From NCBI GenBank assembly GCA_963696545.1, contig CAVOKQ010000019.1:62001-126000 (forward strand): a stretch of DNA of 64,000 bases, written 5' to 3'. Under the pieces are notes generated by a model. The model did no database searches. It was given only the letters and a program-made list of their open reading frames with translations, and had not been told where the DNA came from. The position numbers and the translations under genes are program-made. This document shows, one piece after another, positions 1-8,564 of this stretch. Source of the DNA: RPQJ01 sp963696545. GTDB lineage: Bacteria; Pseudomonadota; Gammaproteobacteria; Steroidobacterales; Steroidobacteraceae. The first letter of the stretch is position 1. Every line of letters begins with the position of its first letter.

Positions 1-298
1 GCAACTCGCCGGGGCTTTCGAGTACAAGCACGTAGCCCGGTGCCGGGCGCCAGCCGAGGTCGTTCAGGCAGTCGAACAGCGCATCCCAGTTGTGGCCGAA
101 CCAGGCCGGGAATGCGAGCGCCTTCGAGACGCGCTGCAGGAACTCGGCCTTGTCGGAGCAACCGTTGAGATCGACGCGAACGAATTCGAACCCCAGCGAG
201 CGGGCCAGCGCGCCGATGGCCGCAACCACTTCCGCCGTGAGCGGTGCCGCGTACACGTATCGCGAGCCGTCGGGACCGTCCGCCACGTCGTCGCTCAT
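1..298 (-). CDS. barstar-family ribonuclease inhibitor (partial, runs off the window)
   Basis: About 99 N-terminal residues are visible; the 3' end lies beyond position 1. The segment with FPAWFGHNWDALFDCLNDLG (roughly residues 63-82) is the hallmark of barstar, the cytoplasmic inhibitor that plugs the active site of barnase-type RNases. The ATG (complement of 296-298) overlaps the stop of the upstream RNase gene by 4 bases, so the two are translationally coupled, with the nuclease first and the inhibitor second. Partnership with the adjacent RNase is inferred from family knowledge and adjacency. It presumably protects the producer while the RNase is exported. Confidence 0.85.
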   Translation of the reverse strand, partial: MSDDVADGPDGSRYVYAAPLTAEVVAAIGALARSLGFEFVRVDLNGCSDKAEFLQRVSKALAFPAWFGHNWDALFDCLNDLGWRPAPGYVLVLESPGEL

Positions 299-708
299 CG
301 CTCGATCTCCACCTTGCGGAATGACCGGTAGTGGTCGTCGGTGTAGTAGTAGGCCTCGGGCGGCTGGCCGCCGACGATGATGCGTCGCGCGCCGCGATCA
401 TCTTCACCCGGGGTCCGGACCGTGTACTCACGATAGTAGCCGGTCGGTCGACTCGGGAGCCGCCGCTCGCGGTTCTGGAATACGACGCCATCGCGTGAGT
501 ACGGGAAAGGACCGCCGCGTTCGATCAACTGCAACGTGTCGATCGCCTCGGGCGGCAGGAAGGCCGGGTACCCGGTCGCGGACGGACGGGCGCCCGTGCC
601 GGAGCTTGCGCTGCTGGTGGTGTCTCGCAGCGACTGCTGTCCCGACCACCACGAGAACAGCGCGAATGCAGCCAGGCCGATCAGCAGGAAACGCAGCGCG
701 CGTGACAT
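295..708 (-). CDS. barnase-like guanyl-specific ribonuclease (N1/T1 family), membrane-anchored or exported
   Basis: 137 aa from the ATG at 708. Residues 5-20 are a hydrophobic segment followed by a Ser/Thr/Gly-rich linker (about 30-47), suggesting export or a membrane tether. The C-terminal domain starts at FLPPEAIDTLQLIERGGPF and carries the barnase-type active site: Glu in YREYTV (about E94), basic residues in RGARRII (105-111) and the general-acid His in YTDDHYRSF (about H126). The reading frame is open further upstream to 843, but those residues have no RNase character, so the shorter start is preferred. The barstar gene follows with a 4-base overlap. Likely role: secreted RNA-cleaving toxin or scavenging nuclease. 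Confidence 0.85.
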   Translation of the reverse strand: MSRALRFLLIGLAAFALFSWWSGQQSLRDTTSSASSGTGARPSATGYPAFLPPEAIDTLQLIERGGPFPYSRDGVVFQNRERRLPSRPTGYYREYTVRTPGEDDRGARRIIVGGQPPEAYYYTDDHYRSFRKVEIER

Positions 709-841
709 GGCGCCGATGTTAGATGCTGTGGCCCGGCCGACGCGACGGGTCCGTACGTAATCAGTTGTGCTTTGGTGGCGCGGCGGGTATTTTCCCGTGC
801 CTCTAATTTGAGTCATACCGACCTGGACTGGGTGTATAGCC

Positions 842-1606
842 ATGACGATTCACTTGTATTTCTCGCTGCTCCCCGAAGCCTTGATCGCGTCGATGCTGCC
901 GCCGGAGAAGTTCGGCCAGTACTACGCGACCGGCCACCGCTACAAGTCCAAGGGGCAGGCGATCTTCTTCGAGGTCGACCCGGGGTTTCGTCATCCGGCC
1001 TTCAACATCGACGAGGCGCTGAAGCTTTGCGTGCCGCATCCGGACGGCCAGCCGAAGAATTCGGTGTACGTCTCGATGTATCGCGTGCTCGAGCACATTC
1101 CCGTCAGTGCGCTCGGCAAGCTGTACCTGTCCACCGCGCACGGCCACACGCTGGGCTTGAGCCGCACCGGTTCGCTGCCAGCTGAGGAGCGCGGCCTGCA
1201 CCTGTACCACGACCTCGCGCCCATCAACAGCCTGGTCGTCAGCGCGCAGGGCCCGCAGGCGTATTACTCCGGCATCACCAGCCAGCCGGCCAAGTTCATC
1301 CGCTTTCCCGGCCTGTGCTTCGTCGAGCTTGCGCTCGGCGCGCTGGCTAAGGATCCGCTCGAGGGGTCGGTGGGCGACCTGCCGTATTCGTTCATCCATC
1401 ACCTGCGCGAGGCGCTGCTGCAGATCAGCCCCGAGGGCAAGCAGAACAAGCTCGTGCACCGCGTGCACTCGCCGGAGTTCCCGTATCGCACGGTCAAGGG
1501 CGGCTTCTACATCGGGAACGGCCCGGACCTGGCGTACTACCCGTTGCCGTCGCACGAGGTCCTGCGCGGGGACCACAGCGCGTGGTGGCGTTCGGCCAAC
1601 CAGTAA
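842..1606 (+). CDS. conserved-looking hypothetical protein, 254 aa
   Basis: Complete ORF with ATG at 842 and TAA at 1604-1606, and codon use like its neighbours. I do not recognise the family. There is no signal peptide and no clear membrane segment. The sequence is rich in aromatic and His residues (YYATGHRYKSKGQ near the N-terminus, HLYHDLAP mid-protein, FIHHLREALLQIS near residue 182, WWRSANQ at the end), which looks like a soluble globular domain. It stands alone between the divergent RNase gene and a 350-bp gene-free stretch. The function is unknown. Confidence 0.6.
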   Translation: MTIHLYFSLLPEALIASMLPPEKFGQYYATGHRYKSKGQAIFFEVDPGFRHPAFNIDEALKLCVPHPDGQPKNSVYVSMYRVLEHIPVSALGKLYLSTAHGHTLGLSRTGSLPAEERGLHLYHDLAPINSLVVSAQGPQAYYSGITSQPAKFIRFPGLCFVELALGALAKDPLEGSVGDLPYSFIHHLREALLQISPEGKQNKLVHRVHSPEFPYRTVKGGFYIGNGPDLAYYPLPSHEVLRGDHSAWWRSANQ

Positions 1607-1955
1607 GCTTTGGGCGCCGCGCCAAGCGAGCGCCTGCACCTGGCTCAGCTCCAGGTACTGTGACCAGGACAGCATGCGGGTGCCGGCCGCGAGGCCGGCT
1701 CCCGCTTGCCGCGCTGCCTGACGATCAATCAGACCAACTTCATGGTCTGCCATTTCTGGTCCGCTTTCGAACACATTGTTCGTCTTTGCTTGACGGTCTG
1801 AGCAGGACCGCGTGGTACAGGCGCAGGCAACCTCGCCGTCCCGGGGTTGTCAGGACATCCGTGGAACAATTGCCTGCATCGCGGGGGGAAACTCCGCTTG
1901 TCCAGTGCAGCCGGCTGCGCATACTGCGGATGGCAGATCAGCCGGGAGTCCTTTG
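1607..1955. other. 349-bp gene-free stretch
   Basis: No ORF here has coding character. It holds the palindrome at 1682-1699 and runs up to the ribosome-binding site GGGAG (1944-1948) of the next gene. The frame of that next gene is open back to 1812, but the upstream residues look non-coding. Confidence 0.5.
1682..1699. repeat. REP-like palindrome
   Basis: GCCGGCC (1682-1688), loop GCGA, GGCCGGC (1693-1699): a perfect 7-bp stem with a 4-nt loop, flanked by GGGT and TCCCG. It resembles the intergenic GGGAGCCGGCC-type REP palindromes common in Pseudomonas and Xanthomonas relatives (family knowledge). It could also terminate transcription from the gene ending at 1606. Confidence 0.5.
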
Positions 1956-3449
1956 ATGCCTGAAATCGTGCCGCGGTGGGAATGGCGCTGGTTTGGTCAT
2001 CGCTTCGGGCCGGCGGAGGCGCGCCTTGCAGCGCTGACGCCAGGTGGCGTCCAGGTGAGCAGCGAGACCTACCTGCTCTCCGGTGCCGGAGACAACGTCA
2101 AAGTGCGCGACGCACTGATGGACATCAAGGTCCTGCGCGAAGTCGATGCCAGCGGCCTCGAGCAGTGGACCCCGGTCATGAAGGCCGGTTTCCCGCTGCC
2201 CGCGGCGGAGGTCACGAAGGTGTTCGCGGCCCTGCGGCTCGATGTGCCGCCACTGCGACGGGACAGCTACGACCTCGAGCAGTTCATCGACGAACTCGCC
2301 GTGCCGAGCGGCCGCATACGCGCGATCAGCGTGCAGAAGCGCCGGACGCGCTACACGATCGGCGGGTGCATGTCCGAGCTGTCCGAGGTCGTTGCCGATG
2401 GCAAGGCAACGCGCACGATTGCGGTCGAGTCCGAAGACGCTGCAGCAGTCATCGCTGCCGTGCGCAGCCTTGGGCTGGGTGGCTACGTGAACACGAGCTA
2501 CCCGGTCGGCCTGGCTGCGCTGATCGACGGCACGCCGCCGCGCTACGCCGTCATCGACGCCGGCACGAACTCGATCAAGTTCCACGTCGCGGAACGGGCG
2601 TCGGACGGCAAGTGGCGCACGATCGCGGACCGGGCGGAGATCACCCGCCTCGGCGAAGGACTCGACGACACGCATCGCATCTCTGATGCCGCCCTTGATC
2701 GGGCGGCCACTGCGATTACCGGCATGGTCGCCGAGGCCCGCAAGCTCGGCGCACTGGCCACAGTGGCCGTCGGCACCGCGGGCCTGCGCATCGCGGATAA
2801 CGGCGGTCACATCGTCGACGAGATCGAGGCGCGCTCCGGGATACGCATCGAGGTGATCTCTGGCGAAGAGGAAGCGCGGCTCGCGTACGTCGCGGCGAAT
2901 TCGAGCCTCGGTCTCGCCAGCGGCTCACTGGTCGTGTTCGACACCGGCGGAGGCAGCAGCCAGTTCACGTTTGGTCGCGACTCGGGCGTAGTGGAGCGCT
3001 TCAGCGTCGACGTGGGAGCCGTGCGCTATACGGAGAAATTCGGGCTGGACCGGGCCGTGTCGGCCGACGTGCTGAACGACGCCCTCGCGACGATTGCGCG
3101 CGACCTGTCGCGGCTCGACGGCCGCGCGGCGCCCGATGCGCTGGCGGCCATGGGCGGTGCCACAACGAACATTGCCGCGGTCCGGCATGGGCTCGAACAC
3201 TACGATCCCGACGTCGTGCAGGGCACGGTACTCGATCGGGCGGAGATCGATCGGCAGATCGAGCTGTACCGCTCGATGGACGCCGACGCCCGCCGCGGGA
3301 TCGTCGGACTGCAGCCGAAGCGTGCGGAGGTCATCCTGGCCGGTGCGTGCATCATCCGGACCGTGATGGAGAAACTGGGGAAGACGACGCTGACCGTCAG
3401 CGACCGCGGCCTGCGCCACGGCGTGATGGCGGAGCGCTTTGGATCATAA
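1956..3449 (+). CDS. CYTH-like domain fused to a Ppx/GppA exopolyphosphatase domain
   Basis: 497 aa from the ATG at 1956, preceded by GGGAG with 7-nt spacing. Residues 1 to about 190 resemble a degenerate CYTH tunnel domain: WEWRWF at the start, KVRDALMDIKVL (49-60), RRTRYTIGG (129-137), and TIAVESED (154-161). Residues about 195-497 form a complete Ppx/GppA phosphatase: phosphate-1 loop DAGTNSIK (201-208), catalytic-type SGEEEARL (302-309), phosphate-2 loop DTGGGSSQF (329-337), and the C-terminal GLRHGV motif. CYTH proteins bind triphosphate or polyphosphate and Ppx/GppA hydrolyses polyphosphate or pppGpp, so the fusion suggests a polyphosphate or triphosphate-nucleotide enzyme with its own substrate-recognition module. 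The next gene, 14 bp downstream, is another CYTH protein, probably in the same operon. Confidence 0.8.
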   Translation: MPEIVPRWEWRWFGHRFGPAEARLAALTPGGVQVSSETYLLSGAGDNVKVRDALMDIKVLREVDASGLEQWTPVMKAGFPLPAAEVTKVFAALRLDVPPLRRDSYDLEQFIDELAVPSGRIRAISVQKRRTRYTIGGCMSELSEVVADGKATRTIAVESEDAAAVIAAVRSLGLGGYVNTSYPVGLAALIDGTPPRYAVIDAGTNSIKFHVAERASDGKWRTIADRAEITRLGEGLDDTHRISDAALDRAATAITGMVAEARKLGALATVAVGTAGLRIADNGGHIVDEIEARSGIRIEVISGEEEARLAYVAANSSLGLASGSLVVFDTGGGSSQFTFGRDSGVVERFSVDVGAVRYTEKFGLDRAVSADVLNDALATIARDLSRLDGRAAPDALAAMGGATTNIAAVRHGLEHYDPDVVQGTVLDRAEIDRQIELYRSMDADARRGIVGLQPKRAEVILAGACIIRTVMEKLGKTTLTVSDRGLRHGVMAERFGS

Positions 3450-3463
3450 AGAGGATCAATACG

Positions 3464-4291
3464 ATGGCCACGAAGAAGACCGCCCAGAAGACGAAGGTTT
3501 CGATGCTCTCCCGCGAGCAGATCGACGAGATCATGAAGCTGCTCAAGGACGTCAACAGCGTGGAGCTGAAGCTCGTCGCGCCGGCAAACACACACCGCGC
3601 GACGATCGGCAAGCTTGGCCTCGACCCGATCGAGGCGGAGGTGCGACAGGTCTACTTCTTCGACACGCCCAACCTCGACCTGAACAAGGCGGGTGTGGTC
3701 GTGCGCGCCAGGCGCGTTGCCGGTGGCGCGGGCGATACCGTCGTCAAGCTGCGACCGGTCGACCCCGCGCAAATCGGCAAGGAGCTGCGACGCTCCGAGA
3801 GCTTCAAGACCGAAGTCGACGTGGTTCCCAGTGGGTTCGTGTGCTCCGGATCGTTCAAGGGACGCTGTACGGCCCAGGAAGTCAGGGACGCGGTCTCCGG
3901 CAAGATGCCGCTGGACCGGCTTTTCTCCAAGGAGCAGCGCGCCTTCTTCAAGGCTCACGCACCCAAGGGAGTCGAGATCCGTTCACTGGCGACCTTCGGG
4001 CCGACGTTCGTGCTCAAGGTGCGCGTGTGGGTGAAGCAGCTCGATCGCCGGCTAGTGGTCGAGCTTTGGCTGTTTCCGGACGGATCCCGCAATCTGGAGA
4101 TCTCGACCAAGGCCGTGCCGTCCGAAGCCTTCCAGGTCACTGCAGAGCTCAAGGCATATCTTGCGGAAGCCGGCATCGAGCTGACCGGCAACCAGCAGAC
4201 CAAGACACGCGCCGCGATGGAGTTCTTCGCGCCCGAGGTGCGGAAGCTGGCTGCAAAAGGCAAGTCACCGCGCAGGGTACGCAAGGCCTGA
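3464..4291 (+). CDS. CYTH-domain protein, possible triphosphate or polyphosphate-binding partner
   Basis: 275 aa; ATG at 3464 with AAAGAGG (3448-3454) upstream. A Lys-rich N-terminus (about 1-12) precedes a CYTH-type fold: acidic/basic strand VELKLV (33-38), FFDTPNLDL (65-73) and RARR (81-84), DTVVKLRP (91-98), then VVELWLFPDGS and LEISTK near residues 200-215. This alternation of E-x-K and R-x-R strands is the CYTH (CyaB/thiamine-triphosphatase) signature. A Lys/Arg-rich tail ends the protein. It lies 14 bp after the CYTH-Ppx/GppA fusion, implying the two act together. I infer binding or hydrolysis of a polyphosphorylated substrate; the specific substrate cannot be read from sequence. Confidence 0.7.
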   Translation: MATKKTAQKTKVSMLSREQIDEIMKLLKDVNSVELKLVAPANTHRATIGKLGLDPIEAEVRQVYFFDTPNLDLNKAGVVVRARRVAGGAGDTVVKLRPVDPAQIGKELRRSESFKTEVDVVPSGFVCSGSFKGRCTAQEVRDAVSGKMPLDRLFSKEQRAFFKAHAPKGVEIRSLATFGPTFVLKVRVWVKQLDRRLVVELWLFPDGSRNLEISTKAVPSEAFQVTAELKAYLAEAGIELTGNQQTKTRAAMEFFAPEVRKLAAKGKSPRRVRKA

Positions 4292-4336
4292 ATCGTCGGC
4301 CACCGCTGCCTCAAGGGCGAGGCAACGCCGCCAGCG

Positions 4337-5119
4337 TCACGGCCGCTCGCCAGCAATGGCCTGCAGCCCCTGCATGATGTCCCGGTTGTTGCCGGTCAGG
4401 TCGACCAGCCGCGTTTCGAGGTCGGCGATGCGCAGGCGCAGCAGCGGCACCAGCGTGCTGTTAGCTCGCAGCGCCTGCACAGCTGCATCAATCTCCGCTA
4501 CGGGCAGGCCGGTCTTGCAAGGGTAATCGATCAAGTCGTCGAGGGCTTTGTAGTCACCCGCCTGCACGAAGCGGTCACCGCAGTTTCTGTTCAGCGCACG
4601 TTGCACGTCGTTCGGCAGCGTCATCCTGAACGCTTCGCGATAGCGCGACTGCATGCCTTCCCTTGCGATGTTCTCCAGCGTCGGAAAGTTGTAGACCCTG
4701 AGCGCGGTGTTGCGCAGCACCTGGCTTTTGATCAAGCCGATCGTGCCGGTCGACACCAGTTCGTCGTAGGTCGAGCGCCGCCGCGCTTTCTGCTTGTACT
4801 GCGTCGCGCGATAAGCGCTGATCAGCACGGCTTCGTTCGAGTCGGCCGACTTGCCGCTGAGCGCATCGACGGCGCGTTCCGCGTTGGCCAGCACGTCGCG
4901 GCTGTATTCGATCTGCAGCTGGTAGTACCAGGCTTCCTCCCGCAGGTCGGCCTTGAGGCGCTCGGTGAATGTCCCGCCACGCAGGCTCGCCTCCCGCTCG
5001 GCGTTCCAGTTCGACACCTGGATGCCGAGAAACACGCCGACGATGACGATCACGAGATCGATGCCGATCGCAGTCCATTGCTGCTTGCGGGCATGCTCGA
5101 TGACGCGACGCAGGCTCAT
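4337..5119 (-). CDS. single-pass inner-membrane protein of unknown function (DUF6090-like)
   Basis: 260 aa. One N-terminal transmembrane helix (about residues 15-34, AIGIDLVIVIVGVFLGIQVS) is followed by NWNAER and a long, mostly helical soluble domain with TYDELVSTGTIGLI near the centre. This layout (short cytoplasmic head, one helix ending in GIQVSNWN, helical remainder) is typical of a widespread uncharacterised family often labelled DUF6090. It is convergent with the CYTH gene (45 bp apart) and transcribed in the same direction as the downstream end of the SDR gene, 25 bp away, so it may be co-transcribed with it. No enzymatic motif is visible. Confidence 0.6.
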   Translation of the reverse strand: MSLRRVIEHARKQQWTAIGIDLVIVIVGVFLGIQVSNWNAEREASLRGGTFTERLKADLREEAWYYQLQIEYSRDVLANAERAVDALSGKSADSNEAVLISAYRATQYKQKARRRSTYDELVSTGTIGLIKSQVLRNTALRVYNFPTLENIAREGMQSRYREAFRMTLPNDVQRALNRNCGDRFVQAGDYKALDDLIDYPCKTGLPVAEIDAAVQALRANSTLVPLLRLRIADLETRLVDLTGNNRDIMQGLQAIAGERP

Positions 5120-5144
5120 GCGTTGACCATCGGCATGGTGCGAC

Positions 5145-5987
5145 TCAGCCGTCCTTGAAGCGCCACTTGCGGTTCGCGTACAGCCACGCGAACAGGCGGT
5201 AGATCGTCTCGGGCATCAGCCGCTTCACGAACCACAGCAATTCCATCGAATCGTGCGCGATGTCGTACAGATGATTGCGTTCCATGCTGCGGATGGCATG
5301 CGCGGCCACGCTCTGCGACGTGTGACGGCCCTTCTGCACGTCCTTGTCCAGTGATCGCAGCGTCACGCTCTTGCTCAGGTCCACGCCTTCCTTGTTCAGG
5401 ATGTCCGACTCGAACGCTGCCGGGCACGATACGGTGACGCCGATCCCGTACCGCGCGAGCTCGGCTTTCATCGTCTCGGAAAGCGCGATCACTGCGGCCT
5501 TCGGCACGCTGTAGTTCGCCATCTCCGGCAGCGCGAACAGGCCCGCGGATGACGCCATGTTGTGCACGTAGCCGCTCCCCTGCCGGATCAGCATCGGCAT
5601 GAAAGCGTGACAGCCGTAGACCACGCCCCAGAAATTCACGTCGACCAGCCGACGCCACTGGTCGAGCGTGATCTCCTGCAACTTGCCCGAGTCGAGAATG
5701 CCGGCGTTGTTCACCAGGATGTCGAGGCCGCCCCAGGATTCCTCGATGCGGCGGGCCGCTGCCTCGAAGTCCTCCCATTTCACGACGTCGAGGGTCATCT
5801 CGAGCACGCTCGCCGCGCCAGCCTGGCGAACTTCGGCCGCAGCTGCGGCCACAGCCTCCGGCCGACGCCCGGTTACCGCGACGTTCCAACCGTTGCGACC
5901 AAAGTGCAGCGCCATCGCTTTTCCGAAGCCGCTGTTCGCGCCTGTGATCAGCACGCGCTTGGCCGGAAACCTTGCCTCGAGTTTCAT
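5145..5987 (-). CDS. SDR-family NAD(P)-dependent oxidoreductase
   Basis: 280 aa. It is a classical short-chain dehydrogenase: nucleotide-binding TGANSGFGK (15-23), NNAGIL (about 90-95), catalytic Ser in MASSAGLF and Tyr/Lys in YSVPKAA. Arg in TGRR near the end of strand 2 suggests NADP preference. The C-terminal part (KRLMPETIYRLFAWLY) is amphipathic and could touch the membrane. The substrate cannot be assigned; lipid or steroid-like alcohols are common for this branch. The start at 5987 is the first Met and the promoter must lie in the 222-bp spacer shared with the divergent phosphatase gene. Confidence 0.85.
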   Translation of the reverse strand: MKLEARFPAKRVLITGANSGFGKAMALHFGRNGWNVAVTGRRPEAVAAAAAEVRQAGAASVLEMTLDVVKWEDFEAAARRIEESWGGLDILVNNAGILDSGKLQEITLDQWRRLVDVNFWGVVYGCHAFMPMLIRQGSGYVHNMASSAGLFALPEMANYSVPKAAVIALSETMKAELARYGIGVTVSCPAAFESDILNKEGVDLSKSVTLRSLDKDVQKGRHTSQSVAAHAIRSMERNHLYDIAHDSMELLWFVKRLMPETIYRLFAWLYANRKWRFKDG

Positions 5988-6209
5988 TCTTGGATCCCCC
6001 TGGCCGCGGGCACCGGCGTCGGCCGGCGCTGCGATTGTCAGTAGGCAAGATAACAGCGTGCGGCCACGGAATACCCACCCAAGGTGAAGGGGCCGCAGAT
6101 TCTGGCCCGACGTCGACGATCGTCAGTGGATCCGTTTCACATGGCCAGACATGGATGTCGGCTCTCTTCTCGGGCGCGGATCGCGACACCGTCATCAAAG
6201 GCGGCGAGA

Positions 6210-7964
6210 ATGCCGCACCGCCCAACGCCCCCGATGCCGATGCCCCAGTCCTGCAAGACGATCGCCGCCCTGCCCGCCCTGCTGCTCGTCGCCTGCGCGA
6301 GCGCACCGACCTCGCCACCGCGACCCGTGGCCGCGCCCGCGGCCGTACCTGCATCGATGATCGCGATCGACGTGCCTGCCATCGCGCGACCGCAGGGCGA
6401 AACCTCGGCATGGTGGTTCGCATCCGGCGCCGCCGAAGCCGCTGAGCGCGGCGCCTGGCGCGGCCGCGCACGTAACCTCGTGCTGTTCGTCGGCGACGGC
6501 ATGGGCATGACCACCGTCGCGGCCGCGCGCATCCTCGAGGGCCAGCGCAGTGGCGCGCCCGGCGAGGAACACCGCCTTGCCTTCGAGGACTTCCCGCACA
6601 CCGCGTTCGCGCGCACCTACAACACCGACCGCCAGACGCCGGATTCCGCAGGCACCATGACTGCGATGGCGAGCGGGGTGAAGACGCGCATGGGCGTGCT
6701 CGCGCTCGGGCCTTCGGTGCCGCGCACCGACTGCGCCGCCGCGTCCGGCGACGAACTCGCCAGCCTGCTCGAGATCGCCGAGCTGGCGGGCCTTGCCACC
6801 GGCATCGTGACCACCACGCGGATCACCCACGCCACGCCGGCCGCCACCTATGCCCGCTCGCCGGAACGCAACTGGGAGGACGACGTCGCGCTGGCGCCGG
6901 CGGCTGCGGCGGCCGGCTGCAGGGACATCGCGCGGCAACTGGTCGAGCCGCGGCTGGGTCACGGGCCGGACGTTGCCTTCGGCGGCGGCCGCGACCGCTT
7001 CCTGCCGCGCGAAGCCGGCGGCGTACGCGGCGACCGGCGCGACCTGGTCGCCGAGTGGCGTGCTCGCACCGGCGGCCGCTACATCGAGGATGCGGTGGCA
7101 CTCGACGCGCTTGATCCCGCCGACCGAGTGCCCTGGCTCGGCTTGTTCGCGCACGACCACTTGCAGTTCGAGCACGACCGCCCGCGGATCGCGCCATCTG
7201 AACCCAGCCTCGCCGACCTCACGCGCGCGGCGATCGTGCGTCTGTCGCGCGATTCGGACGGCTTCGTGCTGGTGGTCGAGGGCGGACGTATCGACCACGC
7301 GCACCACTTCGGCAACGCCTACCGCGCGCTAACCGACACCATCGCGCTGTCGGACGCGGTGCGCGTGGCGCTGGAACAGGTCGACCTCGACGACACCCTC
7401 GTGGTCGTCACCGCCGACCATTCGCACGTGCTCACGTTCGCCGGGTACGCTTTGCGCGGCAATCCCATCCTGGGCCTGGTGCGCGGCTTCAGCGCGGAAG
7501 ACGCACCGGAGGGCTACTACGCCGTCGACGCGCTGGGCCTGCCCTACACCACCCTGTCCTACGCCAACGGCCCCGGCTACACGGGTGCCTCGAACCGCCA
7601 GCCCGAAGGTGCCAAGCGCCATCGGCACGAATTCAGCGCGATGGCGGCGATCCGCGCCGGTCGTCCCGATCTAAGCACGGTCGATCCCACCGACCCCGAC
7701 TTCGTGCAGGAGGCGACCGTGCCGCTGATAGACGAAACCCACGGCGGCGAGGATGTGCCGGTATACGCAATCGGCGCCGGGGCCGCTGCCTTCCGCGGCA
7801 GCCTCGAACAGCACGTGCTGTTCCACCTGATGGTGCAGTCCACGCCGCGTCTGCGCGAACGCCTGTGCGCAGCGGGGCTGTGCGATGCGCAGGGCATTCC
7901 GGTCCGCGTGCCGAGACCGGCCACCCTCGGGGGTCGAGATCCGGACCCCGAGGACGACCGATGA
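6210..7964 (+). CDS. alkaline phosphatase (PhoA-type), lipoprotein
   Basis: 584 aa from the ATG at 6210 (AAAGG upstream, 7-nt spacing). The signal peptide ends in a lipobox LLLVACAS, so the mature protein is probably lipid-anchored in the outer membrane or periplasm. Alkaline phosphatase motifs appear in order: metal-binding LFVGDGMGM, nucleophile Ser in TPDSAGTMTAM, THATPAA, metal ligands GGRIDHAHHFGN and VVTADHSHV, then ETHGGEDVPVYAIG. The role is release of inorganic phosphate from periplasmic phosphomonoesters. It is longer than E. coli PhoA (about 470 aa) through insertions between the metal sites. It stands alone on this strand, and the 132 bp downstream hold no convincing gene before the AbgT remnant. 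Confidence 0.9.
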   Translation: MPHRPTPPMPMPQSCKTIAALPALLLVACASAPTSPPRPVAAPAAVPASMIAIDVPAIARPQGETSAWWFASGAAEAAERGAWRGRARNLVLFVGDGMGMTTVAAARILEGQRSGAPGEEHRLAFEDFPHTAFARTYNTDRQTPDSAGTMTAMASGVKTRMGVLALGPSVPRTDCAAASGDELASLLEIAELAGLATGIVTTTRITHATPAATYARSPERNWEDDVALAPAAAAAGCRDIARQLVEPRLGHGPDVAFGGGRDRFLPREAGGVRGDRRDLVAEWRARTGGRYIEDAVALDALDPADRVPWLGLFAHDHLQFEHDRPRIAPSEPSLADLTRAAIVRLSRDSDGFVLVVEGGRIDHAHHFGNAYRALTDTIALSDAVRVALEQVDLDDTLVVVTADHSHVLTFAGYALRGNPILGLVRGFSAEDAPEGYYAVDALGLPYTTLSYANGPGYTGASNRQPEGAKRHRHEFSAMAAIRAGRPDLSTVDPTDPDFVQEATVPLIDETHGGEDVPVYAIGAGAAAFRGSLEQHVLFHLMVQSTPRLRERLCAAGLCDAQGIPVRVPRPATLGGRDPDPEDDR

Positions 7965-8096
7965 CCGACGCCCGCCGCAGCCTGCAGCCGCGACCCGTGG
8001 TCTCGCGCCCTGCTCTGGGCGGATATGGGCGTGCCCGCGCTCATCATGTCCGGATTCATGCAGCGTAGGCGGCAGGGTTGCCGGCGGCGCTGGGGG

Positions 8097-8562
8097 TCAG
8101 CCACCCGGCGTGAAGGTCAGCGGGGCCGTCGGGCCGAGCGGCAGGCCCGTGAAGTACCACACGACCAGCAGCGCGGTCCACGTGACGCCGAGCGCGAGCG
8201 AGTACCGCACCATGACCGAGATCAGCGGGCCGGTACCGCTGCCGCACGGCGAGCACGACGACCAGGACGAACAGCAGCGGGATCGGCAGCGCCGCGTCGA
8301 ACAGCAGCGAGCCGCCCGCGTAGGCAAGCATGCGGTCCATCTGCGAGTAGGCGAAGTAGTTCACGAACTGCGCGAGGAAGAAGAGGATCACGAGCACCGG
8401 CACGATCGAGCGGATGCCGTGGTTCACCGCCGCGACGAAGTCCGCCTGGGTCCGGAGCGTGCCGATCATCTGGCCGTAGACCATGCCGGGCAGCGGGAAC
8501 GACAGCAGGATCATCGGCACGATGACCTGCAACCAGCGCGGCCCCGGCGCCTCGGCGAGCCG
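8097..8562 (-). pseudogene. AbgT-family transporter, C-terminal remnant (5'-truncated and frameshifted)
   Basis: About 155 residues of the C-terminal part of an AbgT/p-aminobenzoyl-glutamate-type transporter. LQVIVPMILLSFPLPGMVYG, VLVILFFLAQFVNYFAY and PIPLLFVLVVVLAV read in one frame. After a one-base shift at about 8225-8250, ISVMVRYSLALGVTWTALL and WYFTGLPLGP read in the next frame and end at 8097. Family members are about 500 aa, so the N-terminal two-thirds is absent. Homology stops at about 8560, exactly where the divergently oriented TerC remnant starts. It has no start codon or promoter and is not functional as sequenced. Confidence 0.75.
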
Positions 8563-8564
8563 CC

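Noticed and set aside
7963..8070. Short ORF starting in the alkaline phosphatase stop (MTDARRSLQPR...), with a more protein-like stretch in a shifted frame
   Set aside because: Only about 35 codons, no family resemblance. It could be the remnant of a gene lost with the AbgT/TerC deletion, but nothing supports a call.
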